Below, piece by piece: positions 35,682 through 47,000 of a stretch of DNA of 64,000 nt (position 1 is its first letter; each line of letters starts with the position of its first letter). The stretch is from Viola odorata (lineage: Eukaryota; Streptophyta; Magnoliopsida; Malpighiales; Violaceae), in assembly GCA_963691705.1 (NCBI GenBank), contig OY829539.1, forward strand, positions 76,791,255-76,855,254, written 5' to 3'. The position numbers and the translations under genes are program-made. The notes beneath the pieces are model-generated. The model was not told the origin of the DNA and ran no database searches. It saw nothing but the letters and a program-made list of their open reading frames with translations.

Positions 35682-36302
35682 ATGGTTGAATTTGATGATT
35701 CCATGAACATGGTGGTTCGAAATTCAATTGGAATCGAGGAAGAGGCCGAGGATGCGATGATTAAGTATTCCGACGAGGAGATAGAGGCAATCGTGGAAGA
35801 TTTTGGCAAGGTGATAGAGGCAATCGTGGAGGATACCTATGATAATAATGGGGATATGGTTTCGGGTGCCGTGATTGAGGATTCCGGCGAGAAGATTGAG
35901 GCAATGGTGGAGGATACCTATGATAATAATAGGCATATGGTTTCGCATGTCGTGATTGAGGATTCCGGCGAGAAGATGGAGACAATTGTGGAGAATACCT
36001 ATGATAATGATAGGAATACGGTTTTCGATGCCGTGATTGAGGATTCCGACAAAGAAATGGAACCAATCATGGAGGACACGAGTGTGAAGTCTATGGTTTC
36101 TGAATCACGACCCAGAGTGATTCATGATTTTGACTTGAACGAACCCTCTACTGAGGAGAAACTGTTGGCAGCTAAGTACAAGGGAGAAAGAGATTTTGAC
36201 CTCAACAAGCTCCCAATTGCAAGTATGTATGAGTTGGAGGACCTAAATTGGGAACCAAACTTTATTGAAATGTTGTGTCTCCTACTTCCATCTTTCTATT
36301 AA
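35682..36302 (+). CDS. Acidic tandem-repeat protein with two EAR-type DLNxxP motifs, unknown
   Basis: Single-exon ORF of 206 residues; the first in-frame ATG is at 35682, and the frame is open a little further 5' without another ATG. I do not recognise the family. The centre is a 27-residue repeat (81 bp) with the pattern VIEDSGEKIEAMVEDTYDNN: clear copies at residues 64-90, 91-117 and 118-140, and a diverged one at 37-63. The C-terminal part has DFDLNEP (149-155) and DFDLNKLP (171-178), both matching the EAR repression motif DLNxxP, then a hydrophobic tail. It is very acidic, with no signal peptide, DNA-binding domain or zinc finger. Repeats kept in frame and a TATA-like box at 35533 argue for a real gene. 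A role in transcriptional repression is only inferred. Confidence 0.6.
   Translation: MVEFDDSMNMVVRNSIGIEEEAEDAMIKYSDEEIEAIVEDFGKVIEAIVEDTYDNNGDMVSGAVIEDSGEKIEAMVEDTYDNNRHMVSHVVIEDSGEKMETIVENTYDNDRNTVFDAVIEDSDKEMEPIMEDTSVKSMVSESRPRVIHDFDLNEPSTEEKLLAAKYKGERDFDLNKLPIASMYELEDLNWEPNFIEMLCLLLPSFY
35790..36110 (+). repeat. 81-bp coding minisatellite
   Basis: About four in-frame copies of an 81-bp unit. The two best-matched copies start at 35871 and 35952, with a third at 36033. Confidence 0.85.
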
Positions 36303-36588
36303 TGACACCAAAGAATTAGTTGTGATTTTTTATTGATAAATATAACTGTGTTGTGGATGTAAATAGAATGATTGTACCATTCCTCAGGGTAGATTTTGAG
36401 CTTAGATGGGTAATTTAAGTCGTGAGTGGGCGGATCTGTGATGGAGGATGAAGACGCGCTTCCGTAAGCAGCGTTTGTGTTTCTAGTTTTGAGCTTTGCG
36501 TAACCTGTAGAATAATTTTTGGATTGATTTGAGTTAAATGTTACCGGTAAAGAATATCAGTGGTGTTTATTGACAAAAAGGCTGTAAC
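36303..36588. other. Short intergenic / 3' flank
   Basis: Probable 3' untranslated region of the repeat-protein gene. Nothing else seen. Confidence 0.4.
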
Positions 36589-37767
36589 TAGGAGTGTTCA
36601 ATGGTTTTACAAAACCGAACTTTCGATTTTTCAAAATCAACTTTAGTCTTGTTCGGTTAGTAATTAACCGAACTTTTAAAGTTCAGTTTTGGAAGATAAT
36701 TATCCAAAATTTTAATCGGAACGGAACGGAAATGATAATGAAAATTTTGGTTAACCATTCTAATCGAAATTTTGTGACCTAATACATAAGCATTTTTTTT
36801 AGTCATTCTTTTCTTTCTTGATTTTTAGACAGAGGCAGGCAATCAACTTCTTTCTTCTCCTCTCTCTCTCCCTCTTGCTCGTTGACAACGACGTTCTGTC
36901 TCAACGTTCCAGACCTCTCACTTCCACAACCCGATCCTCCACGGCTCCACCACCACTACATCCTCCTCTTTTTTCCACCACCGCCCCCTCCAAATCTAAT
37001 ACTCCACTATCAATCTTTTCTAACAAACCCTAATTTTGAAAATTGGGGATTTGGATTCCTTTAGGAGCTCACTAACTCCTAGAGTTGTGCAATCTCTGAT
37101 TTGTACACAAGATCGGTTTAGAAGATCCAAAGAAGTCATCAAAATTGAAGAAGACATAGCTGAACTTGACAAGTGGGGAACTGGTAAGAAGTTTTTCCTT
37201 GTGGCCCTGTTGTTTAAATTTTTTTTAATTTTTAATTGTATTTATTTGATTATTCACAAAGTTTGCAAGAGTAAAGAATGAGGCAACAATCATTGAATTG
37301 TGATTTGGATGGATGTTTGTTGTTCTGTTCTGTTGCTAATTTGCTACTGGTTATACTGGCTACTGCATTCTTTAAACTTGTCCTTCTGGTTGCTATTGCC
37401 TACTACTTTAATTTGTAATTAGTAGTTATGGATAACTTGCTTGCTACTGCCTACTGCTTTAATTTGTAATTGTTATTATGTAACTTGGATGTTTGAACTT
37501 TGAATGGAAACTTGGAACTTGAAAAATTTGGTGTTAAATTCATCGTGTGTTAACTGTTAAGTTGAGTTTGAAATTTGAATGTTGTTTCATAATGGGTTTT
37601 AAGATTCGGAAGTTCCCGAACTTCCGTTTCGAAATAATTTCGGAAAAAAAAATACGGATAATGATTTAGTCAATTATGGAACGGAAGGGACTTAGAAAAT
37701 TTCGGAATGAACAAAATAAAACTTCAAAATTTTAGTTTTCTACCGACAAAACCGTTGAACACGCCTA
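36589..37767. mobile_element. hAT-like non-autonomous element with possible captured exon
   Basis: Ends TAGGAGTGTTCAATGGTTTT and the complement of TAGGCGTGTTCAACGGTTTT are inverted repeats. Flanking GCTGTAAC (36581-36588) and GTTGTAAC (37768-37775) match at 7 of 8 positions, as expected for an aged hAT target duplication. Subterminal AACCGAA / TTCGGTT motifs are frequent. The middle (about 36830-37190) is different: a pyrimidine-rich leader followed by an open stretch containing KIEEDIAELDKWGTG that runs into a GTAAG splice-donor-like site. This suggests a captured host gene piece. No transposase. Confidence 0.75.
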
Positions 37768-38127
37768 GTTGTAACATTACATAAACAAGGGTTTGATAGT
37801 TGCAAATGGGAGGAAGAAGAAGACTTACTTTTTATTTTTTTCTTTATTTTTTTTGACTTATTTTTTTTGATTTTTTCTCTCTTTTCATTTGTTAAATGAT
37901 TTAAAATCTAATTAGGGTCTTTTAAAAAAAATTGAGATATAAAAATATTATTTATTTATTATTAATAGACACGTCAACTTTTAATGAGATAATTGGACGT
38001 AAGGTTAGTGTAAGAAAAAAATAGTTTAGCGTGTTGTGTGTCAAAATCTATAGAAGAAAGCTGTGAATATTAAATTTGGATAGTATCATAGTAATCTATT
38101 TAAACCCAATTAATTTTAAGAGTAATA

Positions 38128-38360
38128 CTCCCTCTGTCCTTTTATTGTTGACGTTTACTGTTCATGCACGCATACCGAGGAAACCGGATGACGCACTATT
38201 TGACCTCAAAAAATTCCGTATTTTTTTTCTAACGTACGTTAAGTATTCGCCTACGTTCGAAAAAAAGTACGAAATTTTTCGGGGTCATATAGGTACTATT
38301 TCGGCCCGCCTAGAAAAGCGCGCCGAATAGTAAACGTCAAACTTAAACGGACAGAGGGAG
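38128..38360. mobile_element. Foldback Stowaway-like MITE, same family as 31743-31958
   Basis: CTCCCTCTGTCC at the left, GGACAGAGGGAG at the right, with TA on both sides. It shares with the element at 31743 an internal stretch around CACTATTTGA(T/C)CTCAAAAAA and a complementary second half. Confidence 0.83.
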
Positions 38361-38366
38361 TAGCAT

Positions 38367-40335
38367 TTAGACCCCTATATTAACGTGAAAAAGAGACACC
38401 TCTCCTGGACTATAAATTTTTTATTCCACCTTTTCTGCACTTAAAGTCAATGCAGCTCAGCTCCATTCCGTTAGATTGACTAACGGACTGATAAATATTA
38501 CCCAGACCAGACAGTTGAAAAAAAAAGTTTTTATTTTCTTTTTCAGAAAAATAATATAATTAATTTTAAAAATTAAAAAAAAAGTTAATTTTAAAAATTC
38601 AGAAAAATAATGTATTAATTTATTTTTTTTAAAAATAATGTAATTAATCTAAAAAATTAATTATATTAATTTTAAAAAATTCAAAAAATAATGTAATTAA
38701 TCTAAAAATTTAGAAAAAATAATATAATTAATCTAAAAATCTAAAAAAATAATGTAATTAATCTAAAAAAATAATGAAATTAATTCTAAAATTTAAAAAA
38801 AATAATGTAATTAATTATAAAAAATAATCTTTTTAAATAAAAATAGTAAATAATATCTGGGAACAGAAAAGGAATTTATTTCATCCATCCTTTGTCTTTG
38901 ATATTAAGTATTCTCCAAAATCCTCTAGTAGATTTAATATCTGGGTTTTCTTTTCTTATAAAATTGTTGAATGCGAACAAGCATTCGGTCTTTCAAGACG
39001 AGCTCATCTTCTTTATACTAAAGTGACAATCAACAAAGCACAGGGCAGAGTTTTTCACCGACCCTGTTTCAGAATCAAATGCTCTAAATCCGAAACGAAC
39101 CTCATTTTCATAGGTATGGCTATAGTCGAAGAACCATCACCAGAGAAACTACCAACACCAAACAAAGAGCCGCACAATGGATACCCTTTCTACAAAACAA
39201 CCCAGAAATCTAGAAGAATCGTCTCCATGTTCAGACCAAGCATTGCAGCAAGCTCATCGCCCACAACAAATCATCCCCATTAATTGTCTTCCTCTTTGAC
39301 ATTTATCACTTGCCCTACCAATCAAAACAAACCAGAATCACGTCCCAAAACTAGAAAATCTATTGAGACAAAATACATAGACAGACCAGCGACAACAACA
39401 CAGACAGACCCGACGGAGCTGCCTTCTCGCCATGTATGGCTTCTACACCAACCCAGAATTTCGGATCTGCATGGTTGGGCTCAAATTCGCCTAAAAATTA
39501 GAAAATGCTTCCGAAAATGCTTGATTTTCTGGCAAAATAGCACCACAGCCATTTCGTACACATAGCCCAAACAATAGAAGAAGAAGAAGCAGGCGAAGGA
39601 GTAGATAGTAGTATTAGTAGTAGCGACGATGGCGTCGGCGAAGAAGGAGTAGATAGTAGTGGCTTTGTAGATTGAAAAACAAAACAAAATTGGAGAATCT
39701 GTGGGGTCTTGCGGTGGAGATCTGGAAGAGGGTTGCTGATTTTGTTCGTGCTCACCAGATCTGCCTTAAAGAAGAGTATATAATAATCCAGAAAATTAAA
39801 AAAAGAAGAAGAAGATGAACGATTTAAGGTTGAAATAAAAGGATTTAAGTTTTCTTATTTCTTGAGTATTGTTTCTGAACTGGGGAGAGAGAGAGGGAAG
39901 TGAGGAGGAAAAAGATGAAAAGATTAAAAATTAAAAAAAGAAAAAAAGATGAACAACGCTGGGAGATGGATTTTTCATCTTATATTTCTTCCGTAGGAAA
40001 ATTAAAAATTAAAAAAAGAAAAAGAAGAAAAAGATGAACGATGGATTCTTCATCTTCCATTTTTATGTAATTTATATAACAAAGAAAAGATTTTTTTTGA
40101 ATTTTTCTATAATTTATAAAAAAATAAGAAATGAAAAAAAAAGAATTTTGAAACTGGAACAACCGGTTTCTTTTTTTTTTGCAACTGGCCCTTGACAGTT
40201 TGTTAGTTTGACTGACGGCAGGAACCCTAATTTCGTTAAACTTTAGTTAAGGAATCTGCATTTGAATTTTTTTGTCCAGGAAAGGTAGTAGTATTTTTCG
40301 ACTATAGTTTAGAGATTTTTATACTATTACCCCTT
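38367..40335. mobile_element. Possible Mutator-like non-autonomous element
   Basis: The left edge (TAGACCCCTATATTAACGTG, then GAAAAAGAGAC and TCTCCTGGAC) and the complement of the right edge (CTCTAAACTATAGTCGAAAAA, then CTTTCCTGGAC) show roughly parallel, diverged terminal repeats of about 90 bp, the pattern often seen in plant MULEs. The left third is very AT-rich with tandem-like AATAATGTAATTAATCTAAAA units (38560-38830). The centre (39000-39780) is less AT-biased and may hold captured sequence. No transposase, and no clear target duplication found. Confidence 0.35.
38560..38830 (+). repeat. AT-rich tandem repeat
   Basis: Irregular tandem units of about 30-35 bp built on AATAATGTAATTAATCTAAAA. 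Confidence 0.7.
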
Positions 40336-40383
40336 AATTTTATGCTGGTGTGGCCGCTGGGGGAGGCGGAACATCATTCTGGC

Positions 40384-40894
40384 TAGGGGTGGCAATATGG
40401 GACGGACGAACGTCCATGCACCAGTCTCATTTGTCCAATAAGTAAACTGGACGGACTTGTCCAAGTCCATTTAATAAATGGATGGACAAGACCCGTCCAT
40501 CTAAATTTGGACGGACGGGACGGGTTCCCGTCCAATAATAATTTTTTTTCGAGAATTGAATTTTTTTTAAAAAAAAATATATTATTTTCGAAAAATAAGA
40601 GTAATTTTTTTGAAAAATTATTATTTTCGAAAAATAAGAGAACTTTTTTTGAATTTTTTTTTTTTTTAAAAAAGATTTTGAAAAAAAATTATTTTTGAGA
40701 TTTTTTTTAAAAAAATTAAATAATAAACGGACGGACGGGAATCCGTTGGGTTTGTCCCGTCCGTCCGTATATGTAGCTGGACGGGTCTAACCCAACCCAT
40801 TTATTAAATGGACATGGACGAACGGGACGAGCATATGTACGGACGGGACCGGATGGGACGGACAAATGTACAATTGTCCATATTGCCACCCCTA
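40384..40894. mobile_element. hAT MITE with perfect 8-bp target duplication
   Basis: Ends TAGGGGTGGCAATATGG and CCATATTGCCACCCCTA are perfect inverted repeats. The 8-mer ATTCTGGC flanks both sides (40376-40383 and 40895-40902). Subterminal GGACGGAC / GTCCGTCC motifs are abundant, and the core is a poly-A/T rich spacer. At 511 bp it is non-coding. It ends about 190 bp before the GFS12 start codon. Confidence 0.92.
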
Positions 40895-40902
40895 ATTCTG
40901 GC

Positions 40903-41085
40903 CCGTCTAGTGCTTTTGTTTTGTTGTACAAGGAAAAAAAAGGCGCCAATGACATGTCGTTCGTTTTTCTTACCCGACAACAGAAAAGAAGCAGTGAAAC
41001 GGAAAACCTTCAGGCGAGCTTCTCGTCTTCCTTTTTAAAGAAGAACACAAAATGAGCTACTGAAGTAACAGAGGGAGATGTGAAG
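40903..41085 (+). promoter_or_regulatory. GFS12 promoter-proximal region
   Basis: Only about 180 bp lie between the hAT MITE and the start codon. No firm TATA element was identified; CTTTTTAAAG near 41030 is a weak candidate. The MITE must therefore lie within or replace the upstream promoter. Confidence 0.35.
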
Positions 41086-44000
41086 ATGGAACAACAGACG
41101 TGCTTCGACTGCCTTCAACGCCGAATAAATTCCGATTTCTCCGACCGACTGATCTTCTCTTATGGCCTTTCCGATTCCGCTTTTCCGTTCGGCTCCTCCG
41201 CCGTTGTACAGGTTCAACTAACTGAAAGCACTACGTTTGCGTGAAACTATACATCTGCACATTGAAATGTTCGTAATTTGTATCATTATGTTGCTTTTGG
41301 TGGGATATACAGGTGCCTAACTCTAATGGAGAACCATCGACCTCAGCTTCTCAGTTCATATTGGTGCAGCTACCCACTCAGAAACACGATTGCCTGACCA
41401 GATACGTGTATGTATCACCATCCCTTGTTTTACTTCTTCTTTTCTACTCTCTGGTAGAGATGTCAACAATCTACTTTTTAAGTAACCAGATGAAAATAAT
41501 TTGTAGCTGTGAATTTGATTGCAACTCTTAAGTGCTTGGTAATCTTTGATGTTCTTTAAATAAATAGATTGCAATCGTCTGATAGTATCCATATCCAATG
41601 AGATGCCCTTAATATTCTGCAGTACCTTATTTTTGACAGTGATGAATATATGCTGCAAAGCGAAGATCTAGAGGTTGGCAATACTCTGTCACAACTGAGC
41701 CAAAACCTGGAAAATTGTAGCTATCCTGTAGATCAGATTGTGTGCAAAGGTTCCATCTGTGTTCATTCTAGCAGATTCTCTTGCTTCAGAACATTAACAG
41801 CATTAGCTCCAATCAGCTATATTGGTATTTGTTCCTACTCAATCTTCGAAAAGCTTGCATCTGACTTCTTTTGTAGGTCTCTGGAAGATCACGTGCTGTG
41901 TTCCCTTAATCCACTGATCCAAGGAAAAGCATCAGGGAGAGATGGTGTAAATTTTCTTCGTCTTATTGGGATACCATCATTTGAGGAAAGGAGCATTCCT
42001 GGTTGCCTAAGACATCCAAATATAATTCCTGTCATTGGCTTGCTCAAAACATCTGATCATATTTACTGGGTACTTCCAAAAGCCCCATATACCTTGGAAA
42101 ATGTTCTGCATTACTGCCCCAATGCCTTAAATTCTGAGTGGCATACAAGGTTCTTGGCGTATCAGCTGCTGTCTGCACTTGTTTACTTGCATAGTTTAGG
42201 GGTTTCCCATGGTAATATATGCCCATCTAACGTGATGTTAACAAAGTTAAGCTGGTCTTGGCTGCGGTTTTGTCATTGGCCAAAAAGATCTAATATAAAT
42301 ACAAGAGAAGATGCATATAATGCTCCTGCTCCCTCTGCGAGGATATGTTGCTCTGTAGATGACTGTTACTCTAGGACACTCTATTCTGATTTGAATCTTT
42401 CTCCATCTATAGATTGGCATTCTCAATTTGATCAGTGGTGTAAGGGAGAGATGAGCAATTTTGAGTATCTGCTTGTCTTAAACAAATTGGCAGGTAGGAG
42501 GTGGGGAGATCACACATTTCATACTGTAATGCCATGGGTAATAGACTTTAGCATGAAGCCTGATGAAAACACGGATACAGGGTGGCGGGATTTGAGCAAA
42601 AGCAAGTGGCGGTTGGCAAAAGGTGATGAACAATTGGACTTTACTTATTCAACATCCGAAAGTCCACATCACGTCTCAGATGAATGTTTGTCTGAGTTAG
42701 CTGTCTGCAGTTACAAAGCTCGGAGGTTACCGTTGAGTATTTTACGTCTCGCAGTTCGCTCTGTTTATGAACCTAATGAATACCCATCCAATATGCAAAG
42801 ACTGTATCAGTGGACCCCAGATGAGAGCATTCCGGAGTTCTACTGTGATCCTCAAATTTTTTATTCCTTACATTCTGGCATGACTGACCTGGCAGTACCT
42901 TCATGGGCAGGCAGCCCAGAAGAGTTCATTAACCTTCATCAGGATGCTCTGGAAAGTGAACGGGTCTCTCGTCAAATCCATCAGTGGATTGACATCACCT
43001 TTGGCTACAAAATGTCAGGACAGGCAGCTATTTCTGCCAAGAATGTGATGCTGCCTTCATCAGAGCCATCTACACTGCGGTCAGTTGGACGCCACCAACT
43101 TTTTACTCGACCACATCCTCCCCGTCGAGGTGCTACCAGGATGAAATATGATAGCGTCAATACATCTTCTGCCAATCAACTCCAATTTGGTGAAGTAGAA
43201 AGTAAGACACCACTTCTCTTTGAAACTGATAATCTAGAGGAATTGGAAGAAACATCTGCATTTTGTGAACATGCTGGGAATTTGAACCCTCAGTATTGCT
43301 ATAATCTAGAAAACCTTGCAAATGATATGTCTACTGCTGAAGAGTCAGTGAAGGAGAGCTTTCAGAAGAGCTTATATGAATCTCTTGAGATTAGCAGAAA
43401 CTATGGGCTGCCATATGATGTTAATTTGAGTTTTCTTCTTGAGAATATGGAGATGGAGGCTGAAGGTTCCATGGGATATCAAGATTTATTGCTTTGGAGG
43501 CAAAAATCTTCTTGTTTACAGAACCCTTCAGAAGGTTTTGCAAAGGACATCTTTTCCATTGCCTGTATCGTAGCAGAACTTTATCTGAAGAAACCACTTT
43601 TTAATTCAACCTCATTAACTGCATATATGGAAAATGGTGTTTTACCCCAATCAATGCAGCAACTTCCTCGTCATGCTAAATTACTTGTTGAGGTTTGCAT
43701 CCAGAAGGATTGGAGGAGGTATTAGTTTTTATGTTGTTTCATAATTGACTTTTCTGAATTGTATGATGGAGCTTGGTTGAAGATTATGATTTCTGAATGT
43801 TTCAATAAATCTCATCATATTTAACTTGTCTAAATGTTTGTGGCGCTACTCCTAATTCTGAGATATTACATCCTGTAGACCTGTGTCAGGTTCTGTCCTT
43901 GTCTGTCTGAATTGTTTTCTTTTCTTTCTCTTTATTCTAAATACTTAGGAGGCCATCAGCGAAGAGTGTTCTAGAATCTCCGTATTTTCCCTCGACGGTC

Positions 44001-47000
44001 AAGTCAGCCTACTTGTTTATTTCCCCGCTTCAGCTTCTAGCTAATGATGGATCCTGTCTTCAATATGCTGCAAATTTTGCAAAACAAGGAGCTCTGAAAG
44101 CAATGGGGACTTTTGCCGCTGAGATGTGCACTCCCTATTGTTTATCTATTGTAGCAAGTCCTCAATCAGATGTTGACGCTGAATGCGCTTGTGCACTGCT
44201 GAAAGAATTGATGAGATCGCTGGCACGGAAAGCCGTGAAGACATTGGTCTTGCCGGCTATCCAGAAGATTCTACAGGCTAGTTATGGACTTGACCATTAT
44301 TTGTGTCAGTTGTTCACAGATAATTTGTTCTTGTTTTATTCTTCACTTTGTACTTATTGAGACGTTTGATTCAGGCTACAGGTTATTCACATCTGAAGGT
44401 CTCTCTTCTCCAAGGCTCTTTTGTGCAAGAGATATGGAACATTGTTGGTATACAAACATATTTGGAGACAATACATTCATTAGTCATATCCAATTTGTAT
44501 GCTGCTCCTGAAAAGAATTCAGCTTCTGCTGCCTCTGTGCTGCTGATCTGCACATGTGAAGAACTCGGTGTACCTATCACTGTTAATCAGGTTGATTATT
44601 TGTAAAATTGAGCCTTTTTACTATGGTGGTAGCAGGAATAAGCCAATACACACAAATTACTGCCAAATATCATATTTCCTTTTTTGTGGCTCTAAGCTTT
44701 CTGATGCCCTTCTCTTGATCCAGACAATATTGCCTTTGATCCACTGCTTTGGCAAAGGGCTTAGTCCTGATGGAATTGATGTGCTAACTAGAATTGGTAT
44801 CCCTCGATCATTGTTATTTTCTGGACTTGGCTTCTTATGATCACTAAGCTACCTTTACATTTTAATGTTGCAGGTAGTCTTTTAGGGGATACATTTATCG
44901 TCAGACAGATGCTACCATTGCTTAAACAAGTCATCTGTTCTTGTATCAGTATTTCATATTCACAGAAACCTGAGCCTATGCTGAGCTGGAGTGCTTCAGC
45001 CCTTACTGATTGCTTAACAACACTAGATGGTCTAGTTGCGCTCTTACCAGGGGAAGTGATTGTAAAGGAAATGATTAATGTAAGGCTATTCCTCTCAATT
45101 TTCATTTCACTTTTATTTGCATTTGTATTAAAGTTATGGCCAATTTGTTAAGCAGTAACATTGGTTCTTCTTTGATCATGCAGGATAGAAGTTGTTTACA
45201 TGTTATTGTTCTTATGCAGACAAACTTAGAAATTCCAGTGCTTCAGGTGGTCTAAAATTCTATACTGTTCTGTCAATGCTGCAGTTGCTCTAGCATTAGG
45301 TGTCAAGATTTTTCCCTGCCTTAATCTGATTTGGAGATTGTTAACTGGTTGCAAGTGAAGTTTGATCCTTTTTTATTTGAATATTAAGTGTAGATGATCT
45401 ATGTGGGATTCACTGGTTTTAGTGCCTCATAAATTAGAAATGCAGCTATTATAAACATAAAAAAATAGAAAATATAGGTGCATATTCTACTGAGTTTTCT
45501 GATTAATGTGTTAGTTTTCCATTATGTTTAGTTCCATCTTTATATCCTTACCTTTAGCATTCCAATTTCCAAGTAATTAATTGTGATGTTTCGAGTTACC
45601 AGTAATGCAAAATGACCTCTTTGCTGGCCAGGTTGCTGCCAAGACACTCGTGACCATTTGTCAGCGAATTGGACCAGACTTAACAGCGCTGCATGTTCTC
45701 CCACAACTTAAAGAGTTATTTGACGAGCTTGCTTTCTCACATGAAGCTACAAATGGTTCTGCATCTGCCAGAAGCTTGAAAGTTTCCAAATCCAAAGTGA
45801 ATGGGGAGGCAGAGGCTCAAATTGAAAGGCGTATGGACCTTGTGTGGGTGCTAGGCTTATTTGTCGTTATTTTAACTCTATTTGGTGTGAACATAGTACT
45901 TTTTTTTTAAAACTCTATTTGGCATGAACATAATGCTCTCTTACTATCAGCAAATTTCAATCAATCTATTGGCACCATTGCATCCCCGTCTTTATTATCT
46001 TGTCTGTGTTTGTAAATTTTCAGGTTACTTCTGTATCCTTCTCTTGCTTCCCTTCTAGGGATTGAGAAACTTCGCCAGTGTTGTTCCACATGGTTGCTTC
46101 TTGAGCAGTTTCTTCTAAGGTATCACAATTGGAAGGTATGCTGCCATCGTGCTCCAAATATTGTTGAAATGATTGGACAAAAAGACTTGCATGTATGTGC
46201 TTTGCATTCACAGTGCTGTTGGCCGTCCATATTCCTGTATGATTCAGTGGGAGCACACAGGAGAATCATCTCGAAGTGGGGCAGAGAACTTAACCACTAA
46301 AAGACCAGCTTTTAATCGTTCCTCCACATCAGAATGCAGTCCTGCCAAGCTGTTGCTTAATGGGGTCGGGTGGTCTATTCCACAATCACAAGGAGTTCAT
46401 GGTGCAAAAAACTGGACGCCTAAGAGACAGTTTTATGGTGCTCATCAAAGTCCAGTTGAAAACCAAGGGGCAACCACAAACCTTTTGAAACGCAACCCTT
46501 GGTTTTGGCTCCCCAGTCCAGCTGTTAGCTGGGATGGGCCCGAATTCCTTGGGCGTGTAGGAAATCTTAAAGATGAACTTCCTTGGAGGATTAGAGCATC
46601 TGTTATATATTCAATCCGTGCTCATCATGGAGCATTAAGGTCATTGGCTGTTAGTCAAGATGAGTGTACAATTTTTACTGCAGGAACTGGTCCAGGGTTC
46701 AAAGGGATGGTTCAGAAGTGGGAACTTTCAAGAATTAACTGTACATCTGGTTATTATGGTCATGAGGAGGTTAGTACCTTTTATATTACGAGTGAAGAAA
46801 GCATGCCCATGCATCGAAAATTATTTACTCTCTAACAATTTCTCTATGAGATTTGCCTTAGTATAGAGAAACAAGGGATGTATTGTTCCTTTTTATTTTC
46901 TTCTATTAAATGATTCCCTTAAGAATTTTGGTCTTCAAGGATTTAGAAATGCATGAACTGGCACCATATTTGAATTATTTGTCGCAGATGATGGGTATGG

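Noticed and set aside
39020..39060. TINKAQG peptide resembling the helicase motif of Helitron/PIF1 proteins
   Set aside because: Only about seven residues match and no other helicase or Rep motif is present; too short to support a Helitron.
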